Shown: positions 7,517-17,110 of the stretch, piece after piece
Numbering within the stretch: the stretch's first letter is position 1
Layout: each line of letters opens with the position of its first letter
From: an uncultured Shinella sp.
GTDB taxonomy: Bacteria > Pseudomonadota > Alphaproteobacteria > Rhizobiales > Rhizobiaceae
Assembly: GCA_946886325.1 (NCBI GenBank)
Contig: CAMPIK010000001.1
Location: 1 to 24,076 of the forward strand
DNA: 24,076 nucleotides
Direction: 5' to 3'
Made by a program: the position numbers and the translations under genes
The notes under the pieces: generated by a model
What the model saw: only the letters and a program-made list of their open reading frames with translations
What the model was told of the DNA's origin: nothing
The model's database searches: none

Positions 7517-7909
7517 CTACTGGTCGTCCCTGCGCGTCAATCGCTGGTCGATCAGATCGTAGATCGCGTCGTCGGCCGCCTCGCGGTCTTCGCTCGAGCG
7601 GGCGTCGAGCATGTGCTCTTCCAGCCGGTCGCCCTTGGTCCGCTCCTTCAGGACGCGGATCTCGTGCATCTGCTGCACGCCGGCCAGCATCTGGTCGCGC
7701 TGGCGAAGCTTGCCCATCTGGCCGGAGTAGATCGTGGAGAACGCACGATGCAGCGGATCGAGCGAGTTCATGGCGTCCGCAACGACATCCATCGTCTCGG
7801 CCACTTCCTGGCGCTGCTCGGTCGTATTGGCGAGATCGATCTCCGCCATCTGCTCGAGATGGCGCTGGACGACGACGAGACGCTGCAGCTTGTCCGAACG
7901 ACTTTTCAT
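7517..7909 (-). CDS. Coiled-coil protein of unknown function in the flagellar cluster
   Basis: 130 aa, highly charged and predicted all-helical, with no signal peptide or membrane segment. Residues 1-60 ('KLQRLVVVQRHLEQMAEIDL...') and 65-100 ('KLRQRDQMLAGVQQMHEIRV') look like two antiparallel coiled-coil arms, the layout of FliJ, the central stalk-like protein of the export ATPase. Length also fits FliJ (about 140 aa). However the position directly after fliR, rather than next to fliI, and the lack of an obvious signature prevent naming it. The ATG at 7909 follows fliR by 31 nt, so it is probably in the same transcript. The local Shine-Dalgarno is poor, with GGAG almost touching the start and GAGGG a little upstream. 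Best reading: conserved rhizobial flagellar protein, possibly FliJ-like. Confidence 0.65.
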   Translation of the reverse strand: MKSRSDKLQRLVVVQRHLEQMAEIDLANTTEQRQEVAETMDVVADAMNSLDPLHRAFSTIYSGQMGKLRQRDQMLAGVQQMHEIRVLKERTKGDRLEEHMLDARSSEDREAADDAIYDLIDQRLTRRDDQ

Positions 7910-7940
7910 CTCCGGCCCTCCCCCAGTTCGCGACGCATCG

Positions 7941-8693
7941 TCAACTGCCCTCGAAGACCGGGATGAAACCGGCCGCGAAAATCTCCATCAGCGACGATAT
8001 CCCGAAATAGACGAGGAACAGGCCGCCGAGGATAATATAGGGCAGAGAGATGAAGTAGATCGGAATCTGCGGCGCCAGCTTGTTCACGAGGCCGACGGCC
8101 ACGTTGAAGACGAGGCCGTAGATGATGAACGGACTGGCCAGCCGCAGCATGATGGTGAACGTCTGCGCCAGCGTATCGGTCAAGGTGATCAGCGCACTTT
8201 GCGCATTGAAATCCGCGCCCATCGGCATGGTGGTGTAGGAATCGACCAGCGCCTTGAACACCACATGATGGAAATCCAGCATGAAGAGGATCAGCAGGCC
8301 GGTGAAGCTCAGGAGGTTGGTCAGCTGGTTTTCCGCCGTATCCTCGATCACGTCGGGCGACGGCGGCGCGTTGAAGCCGATCATCATCGTCAGCACCGTG
8401 CCGGCGAACTGGAGGCCGAGAACGTAGTAGCGCGTGATCAGGCCGATGACGGCGCCGATCAGGGTTTCCACCACGATCAGGCCGACGAAGGTGGCGGTCG
8501 GCGAACTGACGCGCGGATAGATCGTATCCCACATGATGGGCAGGATCGCCATCGACACGGCAACCGCCGCAAACAGCCTGATCTGCATGGCGACGCGCGC
8601 AGAAGAAAAGCCGGGCAGGAGAAGGAAACAACCGCCGATACGGCAGAATGCGGCAAAGAGCGCCAGCACCGTGCCCTGCGGATCCTCGATCAT
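7941..8693 (-). CDS. fliR: Flagellar type III export gate protein FliR
   Basis: Inner-membrane component of the FliP5-FliQ4-FliR1 export gate. The 250-aa length is typical. The sequence shows the expected hydrophobic helices and family features: N-terminal '[14 protein letters not shown]', 'VARQIRL'-like '[14 protein letters not shown]', '[15 protein letters not shown]' with 'MMIGF', and the C-terminal '[28 protein letters not shown]'. The ATG overlaps the flhA stop (8690-8693), so it is translationally coupled to flhA. FliP and FlhB are not in this window. Confidence 0.96.
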   Translation of the reverse strand: MIEDPQGTVLALFAAFCRIGGCFLLLPGFSSARVAMQIRLFAAVAVSMAILPIMWDTIYPRVSSPTATFVGLIVVETLIGAVIGLITRYYVLGLQFAGTVLTMMIGFNAPPSPDVIEDTAENQLTNLLSFTGLLILFMLDFHHVVFKALVDSYTTMPMGADFNAQSALITLTDTLAQTFTIMLRLASPFIIYGLVFNVAVGLVNKLAPQIPIYFISLPYIILGGLFLVYFGISSLMEIFAAGFIPVFEGS

Positions 8694-10777
8694 GAGATCG
8701 AGCCGAGGATCTTGATCTCGATGCCCTTGGCAAGCTCGACATGGGAGAGAACCGGCAATGTGGCAAAGAGTCGTTCGATGATCATGCGCACATAAGAGCG
8801 GGATTCGGGCGATGTGACCAGCACGAAGGGCGTGCCACGGTCGAGAAATTCACGGATAACCTTGGTCGCCTGCTCGCTGAACTCCTCGAGCTGGCGCGGA
8901 TCGATGTCGAATTCGACGATTTCGCCTTTCGCGTCGCGCTTCAGCGCCTGGTGGAAGGCCATGTCCCAGCGGTTGCCGAGGCGCAGGACGGGCAGCACGC
9001 CGTTCTCGGCAAGGTCGCCGCAGATCTGCTGCGCCATGCGGATGCGGACATGCTCGACGATCTGCTCCGTCTTGCGCACATGCGGCGCCAGTTCGGCGAC
9101 GGCTTCCAGGATGAGGTGCAGGTTGCGGATGGAGACGCGTTCGGCCAGCAGCAGCTTCAACACCGCCTGCAGGCCCGAATAGGACATGTGCGACGAGCAG
9201 ATTTCATCCGCGAGCTTGCGGTATTCCGGATCGAGCCGCTCGATCAGCAGCTTGACGTCCTTGTAGGACAGAAGCTGCGGAAGATTGTTGCGGATGACCT
9301 CGGAGAGGTGCGTCAGGACCACCGAGACGTTGTCGATCGGGTGGAAGCCTTCGCGGCGCAGGTCATCGACGAATGTTTCGAGGATCGAGACGGCGGGCAT
9401 GCCGAAGGCGGGTTCCCGGATCTCGTCGCCCGGCACGCTTGGGCGCCGGCCGCCGCCGGTGACGACGAGCACTTCGCCGACGCGCACGACGTTGGATGCG
9501 ACCGTCGTTCCATGAATGCGGATATGGTAGGACTTGTCCGGAATGCTGATGTCGTCCGAAACCTTGATTTCCGGAACGACGAAGCCGTATTGCGTCGCGA
9601 ACTTCTTGCGCATCTTGCCGACGCGGAAGGCGAGTTCCTGGTGGGCGCCGAGCAGGCGGGTCGATACCTGCTTGCCGAGCAGGAGCTCGATCTCGGCCGT
9701 CTTCAGCATCGACTTGACCGAATCCTTCTCCTGATCCTTCGACTGCTGGACCTTCTTCTCTTCCTGGTCGCGCTTCGCCTTGTTTTCTTCCGCCAGGCGC
9801 CGCGGGATGATCCAGCCACCGAAGGCCATGACACCGCCAAGGGCGACGAAGGGAATGAACGGCAGGCCCGGCATGATCGCGAGCAGGAACATCAGCCCGG
9901 CCGCCACCATCAGTGCACGCGGATAGCCGCTCAACTGGTTGACGACCGCCTGGTCCGTCGAGCCCGGTGCGCTGCCGCGCGACACGAGCAGGCCGGCAGC
10001 GAGCGACACGATAAGCGCCGGAATCTGCGAGACGACACCGTCACCGACGGACAGTTTCACGAAGACGTCGGCGGCTTCCCCGATCTGCATGTCGTGGCGG
10101 AAATAGCCGATGATGATGCCGCCGAAGACGTTGATCGCGGTGATGATCAGGCCGGCAATCGCATCGCCGCGCACGAATTTCGACGCACCGTCCATCGAGC
10201 CGAAGAAGGAGCTTTCATCCTCGAGCTCGCGCCGGCGCCGCTGCGCCTCCTTCTCGTCGATGAGGCCGGCCGACAGGTCGGCGTCGATCGACATCTGCTT
10301 GCCGGGAATGGCGTCGAGGGTGAAGCGTGCGCCGACTTCGGCGATGCGCGTCGCGCCCTTGGTGATGACGATGAAATTGACCGTGATGAGGATGAGGAAG
10401 ACGATCAGACCGATGACGAAGTCACCCGACATCACGAGATTGGCGAAACCGGCGATCACGCCGCCCGCGGCATCATGCCCCTGGTGGCCGTGCGACAGGA
10501 TCACGCGCGTCGTTGCGATATTGAGCGCAAGCCGGATCATCGTGGCGATGAGAAGGATCGTCGGGAAGGACGAGAAATCGAGCGGCCGCTGGATCCAGAG
10601 GGACACCATCAGGATCAGCACCGACAGGGCGATCGAGAAAGCGAGCCCCATGTCGATGAGGAAGACCGGTATCGGCAGGAACAGGATCGACAGGATGGCA
10701 ACGATGCCCATCGCGAAGAAAATGTCGCGACTGCTCGGGCTAACCTTCGGAATTGTAAGTGCTGGTACCTGCGCCAT
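8690..10777 (-). CDS. flhA: Flagellar type III export protein FlhA
   Basis: Central export-gate subunit: a proton-driven membrane domain and a cytoplasmic domain that docks chaperone-substrate complexes. 695 aa from the ATG at 10777, which has GGGAAG four bases upstream; the frame extends 13 residues further but without support. The FHIPEP-family signature is present: '[19 protein letters not shown]', then '[19 protein letters not shown]' with the conserved Asp. N-terminal transmembrane helices are followed by the charged linker '[16 protein letters not shown]' and the cytoplasmic domain ('[13 protein letters not shown]', '[10 protein letters not shown]'). It follows fliQ after 109 nt and overlaps fliR by four bases. 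Confidence 0.97.
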   Translation of the reverse strand: MAQVPALTIPKVSPSSRDIFFAMGIVAILSILFLPIPVFLIDMGLAFSIALSVLILMVSLWIQRPLDFSSFPTILLIATMIRLALNIATTRVILSHGHQGHDAAGGVIAGFANLVMSGDFVIGLIVFLILITVNFIVITKGATRIAEVGARFTLDAIPGKQMSIDADLSAGLIDEKEAQRRRRELEDESSFFGSMDGASKFVRGDAIAGLIITAINVFGGIIIGYFRHDMQIGEAADVFVKLSVGDGVVSQIPALIVSLAAGLLVSRGSAPGSTDQAVVNQLSGYPRALMVAAGLMFLLAIMPGLPFIPFVALGGVMAFGGWIIPRRLAEENKAKRDQEEKKVQQSKDQEKDSVKSMLKTAEIELLLGKQVSTRLLGAHQELAFRVGKMRKKFATQYGFVVPEIKVSDDISIPDKSYHIRIHGTTVASNVVRVGEVLVVTGGGRRPSVPGDEIREPAFGMPAVSILETFVDDLRREGFHPIDNVSVVLTHLSEVIRNNLPQLLSYKDVKLLIERLDPEYRKLADEICSSHMSYSGLQAVLKLLLAERVSIRNLHLILEAVAELAPHVRKTEQIVEHVRIRMAQQICGDLAENGVLPVLRLGNRWDMAFHQALKRDAKGEIVEFDIDPRQLEEFSEQATKVIREFLDRGTPFVLVTSPESRSYVRMIIERLFATLPVLSHVELAKGIEIKILGSIS

Positions 10778-10886
10778 CAGACTTCCCGTCTCGTCATGAG
10801 AGGTAGCGGCTCGCAAGAACCGCCCATACTGACATCCGGTCTAATGGCTGAAGCTTGCGCGAAGGTGGCAGCAAGGCCCGTCGCGG

Positions 10887-11153
10887 CTAGAATCCCGTCT
10901 CGATGCGGGAAAAGACGATATCGCTGAAGATCGATATCTGGGCGCCGATGAACGGCGCGGAAATGGCGACCGTGACCATGATCGCCAGAATTTTCGGCAC
11001 GAAGGTCAGGGTGATTTCCTGAACCTGCGTCAGGGCCTGGATGAAGGCGATGGAGACGCCGACGATCATCGCGGCAAGGACCGCCGGACCGGATGCGACG
11101 ATCACGGTCCAGATAGCGGCCTGCGCGATATCGAGGGCATCTGCCTCATTCAT
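10887..11153 (-). CDS. fliQ: Flagellar export gate protein FliQ
   Basis: Small inner-membrane protein (88 aa, the family's normal length) with two hydrophobic helices at about 11-37 and 50-74, the FliQ hairpin. Typical motifs are 'GPAVLAAMIVGVSIAFIQALTQVQEITLTFVPKI' near the turn, where Gln and Glu residues are conserved. Four copies assemble with FliP and FliR. The start ATG at 11153 lies 35 nt after flgD. The 109 nt between fliQ and flhA hold no gene or clear hairpin. Confidence 0.95.
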   Translation of the reverse strand: MNEADALDIAQAAIWTVIVASGPAVLAAMIVGVSIAFIQALTQVQEITLTFVPKILAIMVTVAISAPFIGAQISIFSDIVFSRIETGF

Positions 11154-11188
11154 GCACGTTCACTCTTCATGAGCACGGTTGTCGAAGG

Positions 11189-11647
11189 TCAGCTCTCGTC
11201 GGTCGTCGTATCCGTCACCGTGTCGGTGACCTTCACGCCGGGGCCGATGACGAGTTTCTCACCCGAATCGAGCGTCGCGACGATACCGTCGGTGTATAGC
11301 GTGACTTCCTTGACGACACCAGTAATCTTGCCGTCTTCGCTGGTGACGGTGCGTCCGATGACGGAGTCCGCTTCCTGCAGTGACGTGCGCTGCAGGAGGC
11401 TCTCGAGATTGCTGTTCGTCTTGATGGTCTGCTCGACCTGCGAGAAGGTCGCAAGCTGCGCCATCTGCGCGGTGGCGTCCATCGGTTCTGTCGGATCCTG
11501 GTTCTTCAGCTGCGCCACGAGCAGCTTCAGGAAGCTCTCGTAGTTCAGCGTCGCGTCCTTGGAATCGCTGTTGGACTCGGTCGCGCTCACATTCGGCGTA
11601 TAGGAGGTGTCCGTGGTCGTCGATGTGGCGGATACCGGCGTTACCAT
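11189..11647 (-). CDS. flgD: Hook-cap protein FlgD (short form)
   Basis: Scaffold that caps the growing hook and is discarded before FlgK is added. The N-terminal export and cap signature is clear: '[40 protein letters not shown]' (about 34-73). At 152 aa it is much shorter than enterobacterial FlgD (about 230). It retains one beta domain '[24 protein letters not shown]' but has no room for the usual Fn-III insertion. The C-terminus is Thr/Asp-rich. Short FlgD is common in rhizobia. Its start overlaps the flbT end by seven bases (11641-11647). Confidence 0.93.
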   Translation of the reverse strand: MVTPVSATSTTTDTSYTPNVSATESNSDSKDATLNYESFLKLLVAQLKNQDPTEPMDATAQMAQLATFSQVEQTIKTNSNLESLLQRTSLQEADSVIGRTVTSEDGKITGVVKEVTLYTDGIVATLDSGEKLVIGPGVKVTDTVTDTTTDES

Positions 11648-12087
11648 AGCGCTATCTCCTTGCGAATATGCTCGACCGTCGCCGGCGTCATCTCGCGGTT
11701 GTTGAGAATGCGGTCCTCGACGGCATAAAGCGCCCGGATCGCCTTCAGGGCGTCGAAAGCCCTGCCCTGCGTCACCAGCCCATCGACCCGCTTCAGCTCG
11801 GCAAGCACTTCTTCATTCTTGAAGCAGGCGAGAAGCATGATCACCGACTTGCGGAACATCGCCGTCGATTGCTCGGCACCTTCCGGGTTGATCAGGATCA
11901 TCTGCGCGATGAAATAGAGCTGGCGCAGCGGCGTCGTTGCCTGTTCCGGCTGAAGGACGTGATTTTCGAGCAGAAACGTCACGTCGTTCAGGAATTCCAG
12001 AGCGACCTTGCGATCGACCCTCAGCACCGCGCCGTTGACGAAGATGCGCTCACCCGATTTCAGTGAAATACGCAGCGTACTTTTCAT
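11641..12087 (-). CDS. flbT: Flagellin mRNA regulator FlbT
   Basis: 148-aa cytoplasmic protein of the FlbT family. In Caulobacter, FlbT binds the 5' untranslated region of flagellin mRNA and blocks translation until the hook is complete. The sequence starts with the family pattern '[25 protein letters not shown]' and includes '[21 protein letters not shown]' and 'MLLACFKN'. ATGA overlap with flaF (12084-12087) and seven-base overlap with flgD show tight coupling within the hook/junction operon. A flagellin leader hairpin in the same window (23784-23811) is a possible target. Whether it represses or activates flagellin here is not visible; both have been described in different genera. Confidence 0.95.
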   Translation of the reverse strand: MKSTLRISLKSGERIFVNGAVLRVDRKVALEFLNDVTFLLENHVLQPEQATTPLRQLYFIAQMILINPEGAEQSTAMFRKSVIMLLACFKNEEVLAELKRVDGLVTQGRAFDALKAIRALYAVEDRILNNREMTPATVEHIRKEIALW

Positions 12088-12431
12088 TTTATGCCATCCC
12101 TGATGATGGTTGTGATGTCGATGATCCCCTGGAAATTGTTGGACTCACGCTTTCTGATGCGTTCGGTCTCCCCCAATATCCATATGGCGATCGAAATGAG
12201 ATTGGCGCGCAGCTCCTGTTCGAGCTGGTTTTCCGGGTCGTTGAGGTCTTCAATGAACCGGATCCAGACGCGCCGGGTGAAATAGACTGCTTCGATCGCA
12301 TCTTTTCCGTATGTTTCGCTTCGTTTGGCTGCCTCCAGCAGCGCAATCGAGCGGTCGAGAACCTGGCGTTCGCGGTTCCTGGACGTTGCGACGCCATCCT
12401 CCATGATCTCGACATAAGAGAACTGGTACAT
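12084..12431 (-). CDS. flaF: Flagellin regulator / secretion factor FlaF
   Basis: 115-aa alphaproteobacterial FlaF, the partner and functional opposite of FlbT in flagellin expression and secretion. Recognised from '[12 protein letters not shown]', '[16 protein letters not shown]', '[16 protein letters not shown]', '[21 protein letters not shown]' and the following 'LGETERI'. Length is normal. AAGGGTG lies five bases before the ATG. The upstream gene, flgL, ends 38 nt away in a hairpin that overlaps its stop codon. Confidence 0.95.
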   Translation of the reverse strand: MYQFSYVEIMEDGVATSRNRERQVLDRSIALLEAAKRSETYGKDAIEAVYFTRRVWIRFIEDLNDPENQLEQELRANLISIAIWILGETERIRKRESNNFQGIIDITTIIRDGIK

Positions 12432-12458
12432 TCAGACACCCTTCATGTTTGTCCGGTG

Positions 12459-12476
12459 CCTCTGAAACCTCAGAGG
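12459..12476 (-). other. Hairpin overlapping the flgL stop codon
   Basis: A 7-bp stem (arms 12459-12465 and 12470-12476, loop 12466-12469) includes the flgL TGA. The minus-strand RNA would read CCTCTGA-GGTT-TCAGAGG. There is no U tract, and flaF begins 28 bases further. It could modulate readthrough into flaF-flbT or protect the flgL mRNA. Confidence 0.45.
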
Positions 12477-13522
12477 TAGTTGACTAGGCTCAAATTCTGA
12501 ATTCGCGAGGTCAGCGTGTAGGCAAGCGACAGCTGCGACTCGAGTGTCAGCATGCGGCTCGCCGCTTCGTTGGTATCCACGGCTTCGAGATTGTTGATGC
12601 TCGTGGAGAGGATCGTCGCCTGCGCTTCCAGCGAGTTGTTCGCCTGCGTCACGCGCGCCTCCGAGATACCGAGCCGGCTGCGCTCGGCATCGATGCCGGT
12701 AATCGCCTGGCTGATATATTGCGTGGCGGTATCGCTGACGGTCTTGCGCGTGGCGTCGGTCAGGTTGAGGTTCATGATCTCGTAGCCGATGACGGCACCG
12801 AGCGCGAACTTGCGCATCCCGTCCGCATTGGCATTCGTCGAACTCTGCACGACTTCCGAATTGCTGATGCGGCTCGAAAGGTTCTGGTCCGAGGCGCTGG
12901 ACCAATCGGTCGTCCAGTCGGCGCCCATGAAGGACGTTTCCAGATCGGACAGGAACGTCGCCATGTCCGCCTCGGTGATCGTCTCCGTCAGCGGATCGGT
13001 CTGGTCGAACCCGAAATGGGCGAGGAATGCCGCGTCGAATGCCGTCTTGGCAGCGGAACCGGCGTCATCGAGATAGTCGGCCACGGGCATCACATCGGAA
13101 TTGATGCCGGCGAAGAGATATTCGCCGCTGAAGGACGTGTTGACGGCGGCCGTGAACATGGAAATCGAGTCGCCGAAGCTCTCCTTGGCGAGGTCGAGCT
13201 GATCCTGCGATTCCGTGCCGGAAAAGGTCAGCAGGTCTTCGAGAATGGAGTTCGCCGCTTCCGACATCAGACCGAGCGATTCCTGCGAGGCGGCGAGGCG
13301 CTGCGTCGTGAGCGCGTTCGTGCTCAGCAGGGATTCCATGCGCTGCAGATCGCGGTGCAGGTTGAGCGTTCGCGCCGTCTTGGCGCCGAGCGTAACGCCG
13401 ATGTCCGCGTGACGGCCGGTGACCGTCTCCTCCTCCAGCTTCAGCATTTCCTGCTGAGCCTTGGCGATGGTTTGCAGCATCGAGTTCTGGATTGTCAGAT
13501 TTGATACGAAGGAAGTTTTCAT
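12470..13522 (-). CDS. flgL: Hook-filament junction protein FlgL (HAP3)
   Basis: 350-aa junction protein between FlgK and the filament, exported by the flagellar type III system. The flagellin-like N-terminal coiled coil ('NSMLQTIAKAQQEMLKLEEETVTGRH') and C-terminal coiled coil ('ISEARVTQANNSLEAQATIL', 'LESQLSLAYTLTSRIQNLSLVNYL') bracket a variable middle part. The 'GEYLFAGINSDVMPV' motif is typical of FlgL. The ATG follows the flgK stop by three bases, with AGGA about seven bases upstream, so the two junction genes are coupled. FlgN is the expected chaperone. Confidence 0.94.
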   Translation of the reverse strand: MKTSFVSNLTIQNSMLQTIAKAQQEMLKLEEETVTGRHADIGVTLGAKTARTLNLHRDLQRMESLLSTNALTTQRLAASQESLGLMSEAANSILEDLLTFSGTESQDQLDLAKESFGDSISMFTAAVNTSFSGEYLFAGINSDVMPVADYLDDAGSAAKTAFDAAFLAHFGFDQTDPLTETITEADMATFLSDLETSFMGADWTTDWSSASDQNLSSRISNSEVVQSSTNANADGMRKFALGAVIGYEIMNLNLTDATRKTVSDTATQYISQAITGIDAERSRLGISEARVTQANNSLEAQATILSTSINNLEAVDTNEAASRMLTLESQLSLAYTLTSRIQNLSLVNYL

Positions 13523-13525
13523 AAC

Positions 13526-14959
13526 TTATCCTGCCGCTGTCAGAAGCGCGGTCATCATCTCGTCGACGGCCGCGACAAGCTTCGCGGATGCCTTGTAGGA
13601 CTGCTCCAGATCGAGCAGCAGTGCCAGTTCCTCGTCCAGGCTGACGGCCGTGACGTTGAGCAATGCTTCCTGCGTCCGGGTCAGGAGAGCGGACTTGTCG
13701 CTGCTCGCCGTCGTCGCCGAACTGCGCAACTGCTCGACCCAGCCGACCGAGGCCGTTGCAAAGCTCAGGATGCCGATGGACGTATCCAGGCCCGTCGAGA
13801 CGTCGAAGGTCATCGTCGTTTCGAAGGCGGCGGCATAGCCGTCGAGCAGGTCGGAGAAGCTGGCATTCTCGTCCGGGTTCTGGTCGACATTGATGCCGTC
13901 GCGCAGAAGCATCGGATCGCCGCCCGCAGCGGTGATGACATCCGGATTGACCATGATGACGCCGGCAAGACCCGTGGTCATCGTGGCAGGAACGACGGTC
14001 GATTCCGTAGCACCATCCATCCAGGTGAAGAGACCGGGCTGGCCGCCATCCTCGAACATGGAGATGAGGCCGCGCGACAGTTCGTCGAGCTGGTTCTGGA
14101 AAGTGGGAGCGATGTCGTCGCGAATCTGCAGGAGCGCCGAGAGGGTGCCCTGGGCGTCGGTGTTGCCGCCTGAACCCGTATCGACCGCCACGCCTTCGAC
14201 AAAGATGCCGTTGCCGACGACGGTCGCGGTAAAGGTCGAGGTCGGTGTGAAGGTCACCTCGCGCGGCATGGTCTCGAAGAGCACCGTGCCGTCGCTGGTG
14301 TAGAGCACCATGTCGTTGTTGGTTCGGGTCAGGCTGCTGACGCCGATGATCGCGGAGATCTCGCCGAGCAGCTTGTCGCGCTGGTCGAGGGCGTCGTTGA
14401 CGTCGCGGCCGGCCGCCGTGCCCGACTTGACCTGGTTGTTGTATGTCTCGAACTCGGACAGCAGCCGGTTCAGTTCCTCGACCGCCAGCTCGATGTCGGC
14501 GTCCGCCTCGGCGCGCATTTCCTGAACCGCCTGCGTCTGGCTGTTCAGCGCGTTGGCGACATCGACCGCATTGGCGATCACCGTCTCGGCGAGCGAGGCT
14601 TCGCTCGGCTTGTCGGCGAACGTCTGGAGATTGTCGCGCAGCACCGAGAGATAGGTCGAAACGGAAAGCTCGTATTCGTCGCCGCCGAGCATCGTCTTCA
14701 GACGCTCGGTACCGGCGAGAACCGTTTCCTGCGCGTAGGACTTGGAGATGCTGAGCAGGTTCTGCTTCTGCAGCGCCTCGTTCTGCGCGCGCTGCGTCTC
14801 GACGACGGTTGCGCCGGACGCGGCGGTCGAAAGCATCGCCGCGCGCCGGGCATAGTTGACGTTGCTGGCATTGGCAATGTTCTTCGACGCGACGGCCGTT
14901 TGAAGGGCCGTGTTGGTGAAGCTCGACTGTGCAGTCTTCATTGCCGTAGAAAGCGACAT
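13526..14959 (-). CDS. flgK: Hook-filament junction protein FlgK (HAP1)
   Basis: 477-aa first hook-associated protein. The axial-protein N-terminus is 'LQTAVASKNIANASNVNYARR' (about 18-38), the NIA-N-Y-R motif. 'VNDALDQRDKLLGEISAIIGV' is a FlgK hallmark, and the C-terminal helix ends in 'LALLLDLEQSYKASAKLVAAVDEMMTALL'. Size is within the range for rhizobia and shorter than enterobacterial FlgK (about 550), the difference being in the central domains. It lies 37 nt after flgE and three bases before flgL. Confidence 0.95.
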   Translation of the reverse strand: MSLSTAMKTAQSSFTNTALQTAVASKNIANASNVNYARRAAMLSTAASGATVVETQRAQNEALQKQNLLSISKSYAQETVLAGTERLKTMLGGDEYELSVSTYLSVLRDNLQTFADKPSEASLAETVIANAVDVANALNSQTQAVQEMRAEADADIELAVEELNRLLSEFETYNNQVKSGTAAGRDVNDALDQRDKLLGEISAIIGVSSLTRTNNDMVLYTSDGTVLFETMPREVTFTPTSTFTATVVGNGIFVEGVAVDTGSGGNTDAQGTLSALLQIRDDIAPTFQNQLDELSRGLISMFEDGGQPGLFTWMDGATESTVVPATMTTGLAGVIMVNPDVITAAGGDPMLLRDGINVDQNPDENASFSDLLDGYAAAFETTMTFDVSTGLDTSIGILSFATASVGWVEQLRSSATTASSDKSALLTRTQEALLNVTAVSLDEELALLLDLEQSYKASAKLVAAVDEMMTALLTAAG

Positions 14960-14996
14960 CGTATCTACCTACTGTTTACGTTGGGAACCCGAGCGA

Positions 14997-16196
14997 TTAC
15001 CGCTTCAGGTTCACGAGGACTTCCATGAGTTCCGAACCCGTCTGGAAGACCTTGGAGTTGGCCGTGTAGTTGCGCTGGGACTCGATCATGCTGGTGAGTT
15101 CCTCGGCAATATCGACGTTCGAATCTTCCAGCGCGCCGGAGACGATGCTGCCGTAGCCGTTGGTGCCGGCATAACCCATGACGATGACGCCGGAATCGTT
15201 GCTCTGCGAGTAGACGTTGCCCGGCAGCGGGTTGAGGTTGTCCGGGCTCTGAACCGAGGCCATCGCCAGGCGATATTTCGGTTCCAGTTCGCCGTTGTCG
15301 TACTTGAGATAGACGATGCCTTCTTCGCTGATCTCGTAGCCGGAGACCTTGCTGGCCGCGTTGCCGTCGATCTTGCCGTCCGAGACGTCGAAGTCGGATG
15401 CGAGCTGGGTCGAACCGCCGATGCCGATTTCGAGGGCACCGAGTTCCGCGCCGTTGATCGTCTGTGCCGTCGTGGTGATGGTAGGCGGTGCGGGTGCGAT
15501 CAGAACGCCGTCGGCGTCGAATTCCATGGCAATCGGACCGGCGATCGACGTGCCGTCATAGGTCACCTCGACTTCCCACTCATTGTCCGCGGTCTTCTCG
15601 TAGTTGAATTCGAGCAGACGGGTGTTGCCCTGGCTGTCGTAAGCGACGAGCGACGTCGACTTGGTATAGCCGACAGCCTCGTTCGACGGCAGGTTGACGT
15701 CGAGCTGGCCGGTTTCGGAACCCGTGGCGCTCAGCGAGCCGGAAGACAGGTTGATTTCCTGCAATCCGTCGAAACCGTTGACGACGATTGTCGGGTCATC
15801 GGTCGAGGAATACTCGTAGCCCATGAGGGTAAAGCCGGCAGTATTGCGCAGCGTGCCGTCGTCGAGCGGCGTGAAGGCGCCGGCACGGGTCAGGTATTCG
15901 ATGCCGTCGGTGCCCTTGACGATGAAGAAGCCTTCGCCGTTGATCGCGAGGTCCGTCGCCGAGGTCGTGTAGGTGAAGGTGCCCTGGGCGGAAATCGAAT
16001 ACCGCACGTCGGTGTTCACGCCACCCGAATTGTAGGCGCCACCGGTCGACGGCAGGATGAGGGACGAAAACTGCGTCGAAGCCTTCTTGTAGCCCGTCGT
16101 GTTCGCGTTTGCGATGTTGTCGGCCACGGTGCTCAGGCGGTTGGCCTGTGCGTTCATGCCCGAAACACCGGTTCTCATCGTTCCGTAGAGACTCAT
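14997..16196 (-). CDS. flgE: Flagellar hook protein FlgE
   Basis: 399-aa hook subunit. N-terminal axial motif 'NRLSTVADNIANANTTGYKK' (about 19-38), 'LAINGEGFFIVKG' of the D1 core, and the C-terminal signature 'SQRNYTANSKVFQTGSELMEVLVNLKR'. The ATG has GAGGAA six bases upstream. It is the first gene of the hook/junction/export transcript, separated from rem by 113 nt that contain two tandem hairpins and presumably the flgE promoter. Length control would come from FliK (17764-19263). Confidence 0.96.
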   Translation of the reverse strand: MSLYGTMRTGVSGMNAQANRLSTVADNIANANTTGYKKASTQFSSLILPSTGGAYNSGGVNTDVRYSISAQGTFTYTTSATDLAINGEGFFIVKGTDGIEYLTRAGAFTPLDDGTLRNTAGFTLMGYEYSSTDDPTIVVNGFDGLQEINLSSGSLSATGSETGQLDVNLPSNEAVGYTKSTSLVAYDSQGNTRLLEFNYEKTADNEWEVEVTYDGTSIAGPIAMEFDADGVLIAPAPPTITTTAQTINGAELGALEIGIGGSTQLASDFDVSDGKIDGNAASKVSGYEISEEGIVYLKYDNGELEPKYRLAMASVQSPDNLNPLPGNVYSQSNDSGVIVMGYAGTNGYGSIVSGALEDSNVDIAEELTSMIESQRNYTANSKVFQTGSELMEVLVNLKR

Positions 16197-16255
16197 GGCA
16201 ATTCCTCGTTTTGATCTCGTCCCAGCCTAGGGGGTGGGCCTTGCGTGAAGCTGTC

Positions 16256-16303
16256 TCATCCGGTCCGCTCCGGATGAAATTGCGAGGGGCGCCGAAGCGC
16301 CCC
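16256..16303 (-). terminator. Tandem hairpins downstream of rem
   Basis: Hairpin 1: 7-bp GC stem, arms 16286-16292 and 16297-16303, with a UUCG tetraloop closed by C-G on the minus-strand RNA, an exceptionally stable loop. It begins six bases after the rem stop codon. Hairpin 2: 8-bp stem TCATCCGG / CCGGATGA (16256-16263 and 16270-16277). The U tract after hairpin 1 is weak on the minus strand; on the plus strand the same stem is followed by TTTT. Probable rem terminator before the flgE promoter. Confidence 0.7.
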
Positions 16304-16309
16304 TTTTCG

Positions 16310-16981
16310 TCAGTTCCAGTCGATGCAGTAGCCCAGGAAGCGCTTGGAATCGATCGGGTCGAACCCGAGCTTCTTGCGCAGTTTTTTCCTGAGTTTGCTG
16401 ATGTGGCTTTCCACCACGTTCTCTTCGACGTCCTCGTCGAAAATCCCGTAAATCGCATTGAATATCTGCGACTTGGAGAGGCGACGGCCGCGGTTGGCGA
16501 CCAGGTATTCGAGAATGCGGCGCTCGCGGCGCGGCAGGGCGAAAACGTCGCCGTTGATCTCCGGGTCGCGACCGTCCGAGAACACCCGAATCGGGCCGAT
16601 GTCGGTGTGGTTCACCAGGGCCTTCAGGCGCCGGCGGATCGCCGCGGCCCGGGCCAGGATTTCACGGGGATGGACCGGCTTGCGCACCACGTCGTCCACG
16701 CCGCAATCGAAGAAGGCCAGCGTCGTTTCAAGCGACGGGGTGTCGCTCACTGCGATCACCGGCGCCTGGGACCGATCGCGGATTGCCCGCGGCAGGTCCA
16801 TCATCTGCTGTCCCTGACCGATCAGGAACGCCTCGACCGCATCGATATCCGTATCGGCCGCGGTGTTAACCCACTCGCCGAACTCCCGCGGGTCGAAACC
16901 CGTTGAAGGTACGCCTTCGCGCCCAAAGAGAGAAGTGTATCCGTCTTTCACGAGCTCACGCTCATCAACCACTACGATCAT
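16310..16981 (-). CDS. rem: Orphan OmpR-family motility activator Rem
   Basis: 223-aa transcription factor. In Sinorhizobium meliloti, Rem is activated by VisNR and switches on flagellar, motility and chemotaxis genes during exponential growth. The N-terminal half is a degenerate receiver: the acidic pair Asp6-Glu7, Ser in 'IAVSDTP' and Lys in 'RKPVHP' are kept, but the phosphoacceptor position falls in 'AVEAFLIG' (about 48-55) without an Asp. The C-terminal winged helix is standard OmpR type: '[20 protein letters not shown]', 'NAIYG', '[18 protein letters not shown]'. GGAGGCGG lies five bases before ATG 16981. The 280-bp upstream region carries a tandem GTTAAC repeat. No sensor kinase gene is adjacent. 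Regulation therefore probably depends on its level rather than phosphorylation. Confidence 0.93.
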   Translation of the reverse strand: MIVVVDERELVKDGYTSLFGREGVPSTGFDPREFGEWVNTAADTDIDAVEAFLIGQGQQMMDLPRAIRDRSQAPVIAVSDTPSLETTLAFFDCGVDDVVRKPVHPREILARAAAIRRRLKALVNHTDIGPIRVFSDGRDPEINGDVFALPRRERRILEYLVANRGRRLSKSQIFNAIYGIFDEDVEENVVESHISKLRKKLRKKLGFDPIDSKRFLGYCIDWN

Positions 16982-17110
16982 TCGTCCGCCTCCGAATCAG
17001 TGTGGTGCCTCGATGGGACAGTGGTACGAATCGTGCGAATCGGCGGCAACTAGATGAAATCGTGGTGGCCTTTTAATAATTGATTAAGACTTCTGTGCCG
17101 ATTTGGTCTA

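Noticed and set aside
8741..10927. 728-codon plus-strand open frame opposite flhA
   Set aside because: Asp/Arg/His/Glu-rich low-complexity translation with no domain; flhA on the other strand is unmistakable.
11189..11647. FlgD as a truncated pseudogene
   Set aside because: Short FlgD is usual for rhizobia, the N-terminal cap signature is intact and overlaps with flbT are clean.
14910..16214. 434-codon plus-strand frame opposite flgE
   Set aside because: Antisense shadow of flgE, no ribosome-binding site or recognisable motif.
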